From Symsagittifera roscoffensis (lineage: Eukaryota; Xenacoelomorpha; Acoela; Convolutidae), in the NCBI RefSeq assembly GCF_963678635.1, contig NC_087065.1:3896534-3960533 (forward strand): a stretch of DNA of 64,000 nt. Reading direction: 5' to 3'. Shown one piece after another: positions 12,804-25,639 of this stretch (positions are counted from its first letter, which is position 1; every line of letters starts with the position of its first letter). The translations under genes were made by a program, and so were the position numbers. Under the pieces are notes generated by a model, which saw only the letters and a program-made list of their open reading frames with translations, was not told the DNA's origin and made no database searches.

Positions 12804-13632
12804 GTAAGTTTTTGAAAAAATTATAAATCTATCAATAACTTATTCAAAAGGTGGTTTGGAGTAACCAGACCAGTGAGTTAGCAACTCACTAGATTTTCTC
12901 CAGAACATGCAGACTTTTCATATTTCACACTTAGTTTATTGATCATTGTTGGGCTCTATCATGGATGTGTATATGGACATTTATGAGAGGCACACAACTG
13001 TAATTTCCTGATAATGGAACAAAATGAGTAAGCTGTTAAACAATTTTATTGTTGTTCATAAAATAAAAGTTTTGAAATTTAAATACAATAAAACGGACTA
13101 ATTTTAAGAATTCTCGCGGAATACCCAAATTACTTTAAGACCCTGTTTTTTTCTAATTGTTTTTTCTAATTGTTTTTTTCTAATTTAGTTAGTTTTTTCA
13201 ACTTTGCGAGAGCAATTGTCTTGTAATCAGAATTAGACCTTTTCCCGTAAACACTTTCTTACATGCAAGACAGTGAGTACGTAACACAGTAAGAAATTGT
13301 TGAATTGCTTAATTATTGAACCTCATCAACTTCGACACTTACGCTTGGCCTAAAGGAAACGCAGTCGTTTTTGTACCCAATCTCTGGGGTTTTAGTCAAC
13401 ACCCGGACCTTATTTTTTTCAGTAAGAAATTTAAAAAAATTTCTCTGGAAAAATTGAATGGTCGGACCTTCGTTTGTCTGCTGATCTGTCGTCAGCTCAG
13501 TTGCCATTTTAGGAAAAAAACTTGTGCTGCTAGTATTTTTCATCGTTTGATTTATTTCTGTAGTTTGTAAACTTAAAAGCCCTTGCGTTATATATTTTTC
13601 TTGGTTTTTCTTTTTGTTCTTTATTCGTTCGA

Positions 13633-13670
13633 AGTCGACACCATTTTATTCGACCTAAATGGTGTCGACT
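13633..13670. repeat. Perfect hairpin, 14-bp arms, in array copy 1
   Basis: AGTCGACACCATTT at 13633-13646 is exactly complementary to AAATGGTGTCGACT at 13657-13670, with a 10-nt loop. The same perfect hairpin lies at 16555-16592 in copy 2. It is degenerate near 19475-19512 in copy 3 and near 22400-22445 in copy 4. Function is unknown. Confidence 0.75.
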
Positions 13671-14433
13671 AGTTTTATCGGCTCAGTTGCTTTATTTTGC
13701 GTAGCTCCAAAAGCATGAATTGATCAATTTTTGTTTTGAAAAATTCAGGTAGTTTGCGTAGCAGCCTTACCAAGTTTTTAATTTAATGTTTCGCATTTTT
13801 TTATAGCCACACTTTTTTATGAATTTTTTGTTTTCTGCTCAATAAGCGCCTATCTACCTGTTCTTGACTAAGTGCCCAATCGGTAAATACGAAAAGCCTA
13901 TTTCAAACTAGTAGTTCTAATTTTCGATTAATTTTCTGAAATATTCTTTCCCCAAAAGCGATGTTTTTTTTCGATTTCGTTATTTTCGTCTGATTTTCTT
14001 TCCGCTAGCCTGCAATGCTGCGCTTGCGTTGCATCGTTAATGATACGATGCTTCGCTTTGCCTCTGTGTGAAACGGAGTCATTCGTAAAAAAAATTAAAA
14101 ATCAAAGAATTCTAACGTAGTTTTTTCTTCGAAGTTCGATAGCTGAGCTTGCGAGCTTCTAGTATGAACCTTTTTTTAAGAGCCGATCTCTTATAGGGAA
14201 AGTTCTGACTGTTATATAGATCGCGATGATTTTTTGTGTTTTTAAGTTTGTTCAGGCTCAAAATTACTTTTTCGCGGTTTTGATTTCAGCTTAAATTCAG
14301 TTCAATTTCTTTGTTAAAAGGAAGGAAAACTTCACTTTCGACCAGCAAAAAAGTGAAGGTCACAAAATTTTTACCCATTGATCCAGTTTTCTCAAATTGA
14401 GCTAAATTTATCAAAAAAGCAATAACCGCAAGC

Positions 14434-14516
14434 AATGATCATTTTGAGCGCTGTCATGGCCATCTACAAGGACACTTATGTGAGCCACATTGCCGTGATT
14501 GCTGAACGGTGTGAAA
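14434..14516 (+). repeat. Conserved ~80-bp block (copy in array unit 1)
   Basis: The block opens tgatcattttgagcgctgt and continues with catggcc, gacacttatgtgagccaca and a gccgtgatt block. It recurs near 17355, 20278 and 22928 inside the array, and twice more outside it near 24032 and 24391. A more diverged version (ttgatcattgt with a catggatgtgtatatggaca centre) lies near 12940, 15861, 18786 and 21712. It survives better than its flanks outside the array, so it may be a small RNA or a mobile piece. A TGATCA-like start and a CTGA near the 3' end are only weakly suggestive of C/D boxes. Confidence 0.45.
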
Positions 14517-14790
14517 TTATTGTGGTGTTTGGTTAAATCCAGGTAACTGTTAGAATTTTTAAGAGTAATGGACGCATTCTTTTAAAGGTCTTGGTGAGTT
14601 TCGCATTGTTTCAGTAAAAAATCCACGCTCAAATTTGTTCACGCTCTATTTTGATTTTTCGCGGTTGACTTCTTTTGTCAAAAGGAAGGCAAATTCCACT
14701 ATAGAACTGAAAAATGTAAAGGTCACGGAAAACGTGATCGACTTCTAATTTTGAAAATGGAATTTAATTATCAGCTTTCTCACAAATTTT

Positions 14791-17711
14791 GGTTCGTCCA
14801 CGGCTTTGCTTATTTCTCCTCTGCCTCGACGACTTATTTATCACTGTTTATTGCTATCGATAGCCCAATATCATAGCTTGATTTGCATATAATAATACCT
14901 GGTTGATTCTCCCTAAGATTTGCGTTATTATTTTCTAGTGAAAATTTGGCTTTTTTGAAAAATCGTGATAATTTCCACACCTTCGCTGATTTCTCCTCTG
15001 TCCTGTTGGATTTTTTCAAACAATTTAATTGATATCGAAAGCTCACTATCAATATCATTGCTTGGTTTTGATATAAATTTCACATGTTAAATTTTCCTAG
15101 TTTTTGTGCTATTAATTTTTTAGTGAAAATATGGCTTTTTGAAAAATCGTGATACGGCCCACGGCTTTTGCTGATTTCTCCTCAGCCTTGAAAAAAATTT
15201 CAAGCTCGATATCGTATCTTGATTTTGGTATAAAAACTGCTGGTTAATGCTTTGTATTTATAGCGGTATAGTTTTTTCAGTGAAAAAAAAGGTATTTTTG
15301 AAAAATCGTGATTCGTCTTACCGTGTTTATTGATTTCTTATCTTGTTATTTTTCAAAAAAAAAAATTGTTGATGCAAATTAACTGTAAACACAAACAAGT
15401 TTTGATATATCCTTGATTTCTTAGTTCTTGCTTCAGAGTAAATTGATTGTTTTCTGAACGTATGGTGTTTATTGACCGTCATTTTTCATTCAGATAACCC
15501 GACTCGATGAAAAAAAATTGAAAAGAAAATGAGCTCACTGAGTCACAGAAATTCTTGCGCCAAGATTATATTAATAGAGAAGACGAATGGCGCGGCAGGT
15601 TCAAGAAACCTCCTCCTAAATGAAAATAATTTTAAAAAGTGTCCCGAATGTGTCATCAATCAAAATTGATGATCCAGATTATAAAATCCCCAAGTTAAAA
15701 GAGACTCAAAAGGCTCTCACCAGAACGAGGTAAATTTTTAAAAATTATAAATCTATCAATAACTTGTTCAAACGATGGCTTGGAGTAACCAGAACAGTGA
15801 GCTAGTAACTCACTATTTTTTCTCAGAACATGCAGACTTTTCACATTTCACACTTAGTTTATTGATCATTGTTAGGCTTTATCATGGATGTGTATATGGA
15901 CACTTATGAGAGGCATACAACTGTGTTTGCCTGATAGTATAAGAAAATGAGTAAGCGGTTAAACAATTTTATTGTTGTTCATAAGAAAAAAGTTTTGAAA
16001 TTCAAATACAATAGAACGGACAAATTTTAAGAATTCTCGCGGAAAACCCAAATTACCTCAAGACCCTGTTTTTTCTAAGTGTTTTTTCTAAGTGTTTTTT
16101 CTAACTGAGTTGGTTTTTTTACCTTTGCGAGAGCAATTGTCTTGTAATCAGAATTAGACTTTTTCCCGTAAACACTTTCTTACATGTAAGACAGTGAGTA
16201 CGTAACACAGTAAGAAATTGTTAAGTTGCTTAATTAATGAACATCATCAACTTCGACAACTCCACTTGGCGTAAAGGAAACGCGGTCGTTTTTGTACCCA
16301 GAGGTCTGGGGTTTTAGTCAACACCCGGACCTTATTTTTTTCAGAGAGAAATTTTAAAAAATTTCTCTGGAAAAATTGAATGGTCGGACCTTCGTTTGTC
16401 TGCTGATCTGTCGTCAGCTCAGTTGCCATTTTAGGAAAAAAACTTGTGCTGCTAGTATTTTTCATCGTTTGATTTATTTCTGTAGTTTGTAAACTTAAAA
16501 GCCCTTGCGTTATATATTTTTCTTGGTTTTTCTTTTTGTTCTTTATTCGTTCGAAGTCGACACCATTTTATTCGACCTAAATGGTGTCGACTAGTTTTAT
16601 CGGCTCAGTTGCTTTATTTTGCGTAGCTCCAAAAGCATGAATTGATCAATTTTTGTTTTGAAAAATTCAGGTAGTTTGCGTAGCAGCCTTACCAAGTTTT
16701 TAATTTAATGTTTCGCATTTTTTATAGCCACACTTTTTTATGACTTTTTTGTTTTCTGCTCAATAAGCGCCTATCTACCTGTTCTTGACTAAGTGCCCAA
16801 TCGGTAAATACGAAAAGCCCATTTCAAACTAGTAGTTCTAATTTTCGATTAATTTTCTGAAATATTCTTTCCCCAAAAGCGATGTTTTTTTTCGATTTCG
16901 TTTTTTTCGTCTGATTTTCTTTCCGCTAGCCTGCAATGCTGCGCTTGCGTTGCATCGTTAATGATACGATGCTTCGCTTTGCCTCTGTGTGAAACGGAGT
17001 CATTCGTAAAAAAAATTAAAAATCAAAGAATTCTAACGTAGTTTTTTCTTCGAAGTTCGATAGCTGAGCTTGCGAGCTTCTAGTACGAACCTTTTTTTAA
17101 GAGCCGATCTCTTATAGGGAAAGCTCTGACTGTTATATAGATCGCGATGATTTTTTGTGTTTTTAAGTTTGTTCAGGCTCAAAATTACTTTTTCGCGGTT
17201 TTGATTTCAGCTTAAATTCAGTTCAATTTCTTTGTTAAAAGGAAGGAAAACTTCACTTTCGACCAGCAAAAAAGTGAAGGTCACGAAATTTTTACCCATT
17301 GATCCAGTTTTCTCAAATTGAGCTAAATTTATCAAAAAAGCAATAACCGCAAGCAATGATCATTTTGAGCGCTGTCATGGCCATCTACAAGGACACTTAT
17401 GTGAGCCACATTGCCGTGATTGCTGAACGGTGTGAAATTATTGTGGTGTTTGGTTAAATTCAGGTAACTGTTAGAATTTTTAAGAGTAATGGACGCATTC
17501 TTTTAAAGGTCTTGGTGAGTTTCGCATTGTTTCAGTAAAAAATCCACGCTCAAATTTGTTCACGCTCTATTTTGATTTTTCGCGGTTGACTTCTTTTGTC
17601 AAAAGGAAGGCAAATTCCACTATAGAACTGAAAAATGTAAAGGTCACGGAAAACGTGATCGACTTCTAATTTCGAAAATGGAAATTAATTATCAGCTTTC
17701 TCACAAATTTT
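14791..17711. repeat. Tandem array copy 2 (2.92-kb unit)
   Basis: This copy is 2,921 bp and almost identical to copy 3 over its whole length. It contains the degenerate short-period block (14790-15340), a broken exon-like segment (about 15499-15731, donor GTAAAT), the perfect hairpin at 16555-16592 and the ~80-bp block near 17355. No intact gene is seen. Confidence 0.9.
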
Positions 17712-20634
17712 GGTTCGTCCACGGCTTTGCTTATTTCTTCTCTGCCTCGACGACTTACTTATCACTGTTTATTGCTATCGATAGCCCAATATCATAGCTT
17801 GATTTGCATATAATAATACCTGGTTGATTCTCCCTAAGATTTGCGTTATTATTTTCTAGTGAAAATTTGGCTTTTTTGAAAAATCGTGATAATTTCCACA
17901 CCTTCGCTGATTTCTCCTCTGTCCTGTTGGATTTTTTCAAACTATTTAATTGATATCGAAAGCTCACTATCAATATCATTGCTTGGTTTTGATATAAATT
18001 TCACAAGTTAAATTTTCCTAGTTTTTGTGCTATTAATTTTTTAGTGAAAATATGGCTTTTTGAAAAATCGTGATACGGCCCACGGCTTTTGCTGATTTCT
18101 CCTCAGCCTTGAAAAAAATTTTAAGCTCGATATCGTATCTTGATTTTGGTATAAAAACTGCTGGTTAATGCTTTGTATTTATAGCGGTATAGTTTTTTCA
18201 GTGAAAAAAAAAGGTATTTTTGAAAAATCGTGATTCGTCTCACCGTGTTTATTGATTTCTTATCTTGTTATTTTTCAAAAAAAAAATTTGTTGATGCAAA
18301 TTAACTGTAAACACAAACAAGTTTTGATATACCCTTGATTTCTTAGTTCTTGCTTCAGAGTAAATTGATTGTTTTCTGAACGTATGGTGTTTATTGACCG
18401 TCATTTTTCATTCAGATAACCCGACTCGATGAAAAAAAATTGAAAAGAAAATGAGCTCACTGAGTCACAGAAATTCTTGCGCCAAGATTATATTAATAGA
18501 GAAGACGAATGGCGCGGCAGGTTCAAGAAACCTCCTCCTAAATGAAAATAATTTTAAAAAGTGTCCCGAATGTGTCATCAATCAAAATTGATGATCCAGA
18601 TTATAAAATCCCCAAGTTAAAAGAGACTCAAAAGGCTCTCACCAGAACGAGGTAAATTTTTAAAAATTATAAATCTATCAATAACTTGTTCAAACGATGG
18701 CTTGGAGTAACCAGAACAGTGAGCTAGTAACTCACTATTTTTTCTCAGAACATGCAGACTTTTCACATTTCACACTTAGTTTATTGATCATTGTTAGGCT
18801 TTATCATGGATGTGTATATGGACACTTATGAGAGGCATACAACTGTGTTTGCCTGATAGTATAACAAAATGAGTAAGCGGTTAAACAATTTTATTGTTGT
18901 TCATAAGAAAAAAGTTTTGAAATTTAAATACAATAGAACGGACAAATTTTAAGAATTCTCGCGGAAAACCCAAATTACCTCAAGACCCTGTTTTTTCTAA
19001 GTGTTTTTTCTAACTGAGTTAGTTTTTTTACCTTTGCGAGAGCAATTGTCTTGTAATCAGAATTAGACTTTTTCCCGTAAACACTTTCTTACATGTAAGA
19101 CAGTGAGTACGTAACACAGTAAGAAATTGTTAAGTTGCTTAATTAATGAACATCATCAACTTCGACAACTCCACTTGGCCTAAAGGAAGCGCGGTCGTTT
19201 TTGTACCCAGAGGTCTGGGGTTGTAGTCACGGCCCGGACCTTATTTTTTTCAGTAAAAAATTTTTAAAAAATTTCTCTGGAAAAATTGAATGGTCGGACC
19301 TTCGTTTGTCTGCTGATCTGTCGTCAACTCAGTTGCCATTTTAGAAAAAAACAAGTGCTGCCAGTATTTTTCAACGTAGATGCAAAATTGTTTGATTTAT
19401 TTCTAGTTTGTAAACTTGATAGCCCTTGCGTTATATATTTTTCTTGGTTTTTCTTTTTGTTCTTTATTCGTTCGAAGTCGACACCATTTTATCCTACCTA
19501 AATGTTGTCGAATTGCTTTATCGGCTCAGTTGCTTTATTTTGTGTAGCTCCAAAAGCATGAATTGATCAATTTTTGTTTTGAAAAAATCAGGTAGTTTGC
19601 GTAGCAGCCTTACCATGTTTTATAATTTAATGCTTCGCATTTTATTAGAGCCACACTTTTTTATGACTTTTTTTGTTTTCTGCTCAATGAGCGCCTATCT
19701 ACTGTTCTTGACTAACTGCCCAATCGGTAAATACTAAAAGCCTATTTCAAACTAGTAGTTCTGTTTTTCGAGTAGTTTTCTGAAATTTTCTTTCCCCAAA
19801 TTTTTTTTTCGATTTTGTTATTTCCGTCTTCCTTTTTTCTTTCCGCTAGCTTGCAATGCTGCGCTTGCGTTGCATCGTTAGGGAAGCGAAGCTTCGCTTC
19901 GCCTCTATGTGAAACAAGAGTCACTCGTAAAATAATTTAGAGGTCAAAGAATTTTAACGTAGTATTTTTCTTCGAAGTTCGATAGCTGAACTTGCGAGCT
20001 TTTAGTACGAACCTTTTTTTAAGAGCCGATCTCTTATATAGAAAGCTCTGACTGTAATATAGATCGCGATGATTTTTAGTGTTTTTGAATTTCTTCAGGC
20101 TCAAAATCACTTTTTCGCGGTTTTGATTTCTGCTTAAATTCAGTTCAATTTCTTTGTTAAAAGGAAGGAATACTTCACTTTCGACCAGCAAAATAGTAAA
20201 GGTCACGAAATTTTTACCCATTGATCCAGTTTTCTCAAATTGGGTTAATTTTATCAAAAAAGCAAAAACAGCATGCAATGATCATTTTTGAGCGCTTTCA
20301 TGGCCATCTACAAGAACACTTAGGTGAGCCACATAGCCGTGATTGCTTAACGGTGTGAAACTCTTGTGGTGTTTGGTTTAATCAAGGTAACTGTTCGAAA
20401 TTTTAAGAGTGATGGACGTAATCTTTTATAGGTCTTGGTGAGTTTCGGGTTGTTTCAGAAAAAAATCCACGCTCAAATTTGTTCAAGCTCTATTTTGATT
20501 TTTCACGGTTGACTTCTTCTTTCGAAAAGAAGGCAAACTCCACTATCGAACAGAAAAATGTAAAGGTCACGGAAAACGTGATCGACTTCTAATTTCGAAA
20601 AGGGAATTTAATTATCAGCTTTCTCGCAAATTTT
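17712..20634. repeat. Tandem array copy 3 (2.92-kb unit)
   Basis: This copy is 2,923 bp. Its first ~1.4 kb is nearly identical to copy 2, while its second half (from about 19170) has more substitutions and matches copy 4 better. That mixture points to unequal exchange between units rather than simple stepwise duplication. The exon-like segment is broken as in copy 2. Confidence 0.9.
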
Positions 20635-23286
20635 GGTTCGTCCGCGGCTTTGCTTATTTCTCCTCTGTCTCGACGAATTATTTAACACTGTTTATTGCTA
20701 TCGATAGCCCAATATCATAGCTTGAATTGCATATGAATATATCTGGTTGATTCTTCCTAAGTTTTGCGTTATTATTTTCTGGTGAAAATTTGGCTTTTTT
20801 GAAAAATCGTGATACGTCCCACACCTTCGCTGATTTCTCCTCTGTCCTGTTGGATTTTTTCAAACTATTAAATTGATATCGATAGCTCACTATCAATATC
20901 ATTGCTTGGTTTTGATATAAATTTGACATGTTAAATTTTCCTAGTTTTTGTGCTATTAATTTTAGTGAAAATATAGCTTTTTGAAAAATCGTGAGACAAC
21001 CCACGGTTTTTGCTGATTTCTCCTCAGCCTTGAAAAAATTATCAAGCTCGATATCGTATCTTGATTTTGGTATAAATACTGCTGGTTAAAGCTTTGTATT
21101 TATAGCGGTATAATTTTTTCAAGGAAAAAAAGGTATTTTTGAAAAATCGTGATTCGTCTCACTGTATTTATTGATTTCTTATTTTGTTCTTTTTCAAAAA
21201 AAAATACAATTTGTTGATACAAATTAACTGTACACACAAACAAGTTTTAATATAGCCTTGATTTCTTAGTTCTTGCTTCAGAGTAAATTGATTGTTTTCT
21301 GAACTTATGGTGCTTATTGATCGTCATTTTTTGTTCAGATAACCCGATTCGATGAAAAAAAATGAAAAAGAAAAGGAGCTCACTGAGTCACGGAAACTCT
21401 CGCGCCAAGATTATAATAATAGAGTAAACGAATGGCGCGGCAGGTTCAAGAAACCTCCTCCTATATGAAAATAATTTTAAAAAGTGTCCCGAATGTGTCA
21501 TCAATCGAAATTGATGACCCAGATTATAAAATCCCAAAGTTCAAAAGATATTCAAAGGGCTCTCACAGGAACGAGATGAGTTTTTAAAAATTTTAAATCT
21601 ATCAATAACTTATTCAAAAGGTGGTTTGGAGTAACCAGACCAGTGAGCTAGCAACTCACTAGATTTTCTCCAGAACATTCAGACTTTTCAGATTTCACAC
21701 TTAGTTTATTGATCATTGTTGGGCTCTATCATGGATGTGTATATGGACATTTATGAGAGGCACACAACTGTAATTTCCTGATAATGGAACAAAATGAGTA
21801 AGCGGTTAAACAATTTTATTGTTGTTCACAAAATAAAAGTTTTGAAATTTAAATACAATAGAACGGACTAATTTTAAGAATTCTCGCGGAATACCCAAAT
21901 TATTTTAAGACCTTGTTTTTTCTAAGTGTTTTTTTTCTAACTGAGTTAGTTTTTTTACCTTTGCGAGAGCAATTGTCTTGTAATCAGAATTAGACTTTTT
22001 CCCGTAAACACTTTCTTACATGTAAGACAGTGAGTACATAACACAGTAAGAAACTGTTAAGTTGCTTAATTAATGAACATCGTCAACTTCGACAACTCCA
22101 CTTGGCCTAAGGAAACGCGGTCGTTTTTGTACCCAGAGGTCTGGGGTTTTAGTCACAGCCCGGACCTTATTTTTTTCAGTAAAAAATTTTAAAAAAATTT
22201 CTCTGGAAAAATTGAATGGTCAGACCTTCGTTTGTCTGCTGATCTGTCGTCAACTCCGTTGCCATTTTAGAAAAAAAACATGTGCTGCCAGTATTTTTCA
22301 TCGTAGATGCAAATTTGTTTGATTTATTTCTAGTTTGTAAACTTGATAGCCCTTGCGTTATATTTTTCTTGGTTTTTCTTTTTGTTCTTTATTCGTTCGA
22401 AGTCGACACGACACCACTTTATTCTACCTAAATGGTGTGGACTTATCTTATCGGCTCAGTTGCTTTTTTTGTGAAGCTCCAAAAGCATGAATTGATCGAG
22501 TTTTGTTTTGGAAAATTCAGGTTGTTTGTGTAGCAGCCTTACCAAGTTTCATAATTTAATGCTTCGCATTTTTTTATAGCCACACTTGTTTATGACTTTT
22601 TTGTTTTCTGCTCAATGAGCGCCTATCTACCAGTTCTTGACTTAGTGTCCAATCGGTAAATACTAAAAGCTTATTTCAAACTAGTAGTTCTGTTTTTCGA
22701 TTAGTTTTCTGAAATATTCTTTCCCCAAAGGAGATGTTTTTTTTTCGGTTTCGTTATTTGCGTCTCATTTTCTTTCCGCTTGATTTCTGCTTAAATTCAG
22801 TTCAATTTCTTTCTTAAAAGGGAGGAAAACTTCACTTTTGACCAGCAAAAAGGTCACGAAATTTTTACCCATTGATCCAGTTTTCTCAAATTGGGTTAAT
22901 TTCATCAAAAAAGCAATAACCGCAAGCAATGATCATTTTTGAGCGCTGTCATGGCCATCTACAAGGACACTTATGTAAGCCACATAGCCGTGATTGCTTA
23001 ACGGTGTGAAATTCTTGTGGTGTTTGGTTAAATCAAGGTAACTGTTACAATTTTTAAGAGTAATGGACGTATTCTTTTATAGGTCTTGGTGAGTTTCGGG
23101 TTGTTTCAGGAAAAAATCCACGCTCAAATTTTTTCACGCTCTATTTTGATTTTTCGCGGTTGACTTCTTTTGTCAAAAGGAAGGCAAACTCCACTATCGA
23201 ACAGAAAAATGTAAAGGTGACCGAAAACTGATCGACTTCTAATTTCGAAAATGGAATTTAATTATCAGCTTTCTCACAAATTTTTT
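20635..23286. repeat. Tandem array copy 4, internally deleted
   Basis: The last copy is about 2.65 kb. It lacks roughly 300 bp that in copy 2 run from the gctagcctgcaatgctgcg block (about 16925) to the cttaaattcag block (about 17210); here ttccgct is joined directly to tgatttctgcttaaa near 22780. Homology ends near 23280 after tttctcacaaattttt. Confidence 0.85.
21337..21580 (+). pseudogene. Exon-like segment with 38-codon frame, array copy 4
   Basis: This is the counterpart of 12567-12803. The ATG frame (21352-21468) is open for 38 residues and differs from copy 1 by only a few residues, including L to S and I to N in the central motif. It ends after PPPI because CGA-AAA became TGA. The downstream donor has changed from GTAAGT to ATGAGT, so it could no longer splice as copy 1 might. 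Decay of a once-coding exon is the simplest reading. Confidence 0.35.
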
Positions 23287-24031
23287 CCTTAAGATCCAGA
23301 TTTTTCAATTATAAATTTTTCTTCAAATTCAAAAAGCGTTAAAGGCATACATTTTTCTTCAAAATTCGAAAGTAGAAGTTTTTTCAAAAACTAGACACAT
23401 TTGCTGATTCCCTGCGTTCATTACTCTTTTCCAACAGTCAGTTGGCCATATTTGATTCTTAGCTTTTTAAATGCGTCTTCTCACTTGGCTTGAAGAAAAT
23501 GCGCTTGCCTTTGCACCTTATGGTCTGGGTTTTGAGTACCGGTCGGACCTTGTTTTTTTTTCAGTGTTTGAATTTTTTTTTTTTCAGAAAAATCGAATAG
23601 TCTGACAATAAATTGTCGGCTTAGTTGCCACACCACGAAAAATTTTACGCTGTCAGCAGCTTTCATTTTTAGTCTCAAGTGTCGATGAGTAACTCCTATA
23701 TTTTTTTTTATTTACTATCCCTGACTGGTATATTCTCCGTTTTTTGGTTTTTTTTCGCGTAGAATTTGTGTTCGGCCTAAATGATTTCGGCTCGTTTTGT
23801 CGTATTAGTTAAATTATTTTGCATCGGCTTTTGGTAGTCGCTCCTTGTGTGCTTTTCATTTAGCTGATGTAGATGGAGAAAAAAAAACATTCAGAAACCT
23901 CAGGTCAGTGCAATAATCTTTTGCAAAAAACGCTGCGCGGTATGTTTTGGAGTAATTCGAACAGGGGGCTAGCAACTCACTAGATTTTCTCCAAAATTAC
24001 CTGGCTTATTAATTTTTTATAAAGAACACCT

Positions 24032-24475
24032 TCGAGCGCTGTCGCGGCCGTGTACAAGCACACTTATGTGAGCCACATAGACGTGATTGTTTAATGGTGT
24101 GAAACTCTTGTGTTGTTTATTTAATTTACGACTTTTTCAGACGCTAGATTTTGAAGTTTTTGGAATAAAACAGCGTTGATTATTCAAGATCACTTAATGG
24201 TGATTCATACGCTAGATTTTGAAAGTTTGGAATAAAATAACGTTGATTATTTATGATTACTCGAGCCGTGATTACTAATTAGAGTGGAACTCCGGAGTTT
24301 GCCCAATTTAATTTTTTTTTCATATGGTAGATTTCGAAGTTAAAGGAAAAATTCAAAATTGATTTTTCAGACCAAGCAGTACATTTAGAGTAACATCTTT
24401 GAGCGCTGTCATGGCCGTGTAAAAGGACACTTAGGTGAGCCACATAGCCGTGATTGCTTAATAGTTTGAAATTCT
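24032..24475. repeat. Two extra-array copies of the ~80-bp block plus a 73-bp direct repeat
   Basis: The gagcgctgtc / gtgagccacatag block recurs at 24035-24110 and 24395-24470, outside the 2.92-kb array. Between them a gctagattttgaa / ggaataaaa / cgttgatta unit is directly repeated at about 24142-24215 and 24208-24260. No gene is evident. Confidence 0.5.
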
Positions 24476-24599
24476 GGTTTAAAGATTGCCAATTTCTTGC
24501 TATTATTGCGTGAGCGGCGATTTAGGCCGTCTTAGAAATAGTTACAAACTAAAAGAAATATCGTGTGGGGGGAAGACTTTCAGAAAAATTCAAAATGTG

Positions 24600-25220
24600 T
24601 TCATTGTTTTTCAGTACGAACAGTATTCTGTAGAGCTTAGGAGGTCGTCATATCATTCAGGGCGTTACCCTGGTATGATCAGTCTTTTTGTTCCGACTTC
24701 CGAAGTAAACAGAATAATTATGCTCGTTGTGCTTTTTTTCAGTCAGTTTTCGGCCATCGAAATGATAATTTTTAAAGAAAGTTTTTATACCTCGTTGAGG
24801 ATATCGGTTCCCTGTAACCAAATTTAAGAAAATAACTTACCTTCGTTCATTTTTAACAAAGTTCTGGAGTTTGAATTTTGCCAATTTGGCCAAGCTTTGG
24901 ACTAATTTATGTGCGATTTGACATTTTATTCATAATGTTGAAAGCGTAAGAATTTCGCACGACTCAAATTTTCACACTTGATCCTTTCTTTGATATTGTC
25001 CAACATTTATTGATTTTCAGTATTTTTTTCCTAAAAACTATTCAAAATGGGTTAAGAGGCATAATCGGAACATTCAGGGCTTTGCTCTGATATACGAGTA
25101 GTCTTGTTGTTTGCTAAAAACATCACATCGAACTTGTAATTCAAATTTTTCTCCACAAACTTTGAAGAGCAGTCAAATTATTCATGGCGTCGCCTTGATA
25201 CGAGCAGTTTGGCTATTGTT
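24600..25220. repeat. Three diverged copies of a short repeat around 'cattcaggg...gatacgagcagt'
   Basis: A phrase of the form cattcagggcgttaccctgg followed by tatgatcagt occurs near 24653-24685, with relatives near 25068-25100 and 25185-25212. The spacing is irregular. An open frame across 24486-24827 has no ATG at its 5' end, recognisable motif or splice context, and is not called as a gene. Confidence 0.35.
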
Positions 25221-25639
25221 ATGATTAATTTTATTTCATCGAAAAATTATTAAAAAGGCAACAAAAATAGCTTTCATTGAAAAAAAGTTCTTGTTTTACC
25301 TTGTTATAATATTTTTTTGAATCTATCTTATATATTGAATGGAAGTCAGAATGCGCTATGGGGGGCAATGTTTAACTGAACGCAATTATTTAGCTTGGTC
25401 TAATGCAACTTTTAAAAAATTCATTGGGCCTAACTTTTAAGAGAAGGCCAAGAATGTTTTGTCAAATTTTCTTGTCTGGAATAATCTAAATTTATTTATT
25501 GACAAAAATTTAATTCTGCAGACAAGATGACCTCAATTCATTTTCAAGGTTAGACAGTGCCTGTCCATTTTTTACTGAAAATTTGCCTTTCCAGATTGAT
25601 TTGATTTTGAAACGAAACAACTAAAAACAGCAACCACCT

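Larger units (their letters stand above)
11914..14790. repeat. Tandem array copy 1 (2.92-kb unit)
   Basis: This is the first of four head-to-tail copies, phased on the ggttcgtccacggc block at 11914, 14791, 17712 and 20635. The gagctcactgagtcac landmark falls at 12604, 15531, 18453 and 21376, giving spacings of 2927, 2922 and 2923 bp. Copy 1 is more diverged from copies 2 and 3 than those two are from each other. It carries an exon-like segment with an intact 40-codon frame (12580-12702), a perfect 14-bp-arm hairpin (13633-13670), and two short conserved blocks near 12940 and 14436. Confidence 0.9.

Noticed and set aside
13313-16465. Minus-strand frames of ~70-76 codons at 13313-13543 and 16247-16465
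   Set aside because: They are shared only because the units are duplicated. The frame is lost in copies 3 and 4 and there is no motif, so chance frames are likely.
14834-21004. Similar minus-strand frames in array copies (14834-15058, 17755-17979, 20678-21004)
   Set aside because: They fall in the degenerate ~160-bp sub-repeats. Their similarity follows from the array duplication, and the starts lack a consistent ATG.
24486-24827. Plus-strand frame of 113 codons
   Set aside because: It begins at TTG with no ATG near the start, overlaps scattered repeats and shows no motif.
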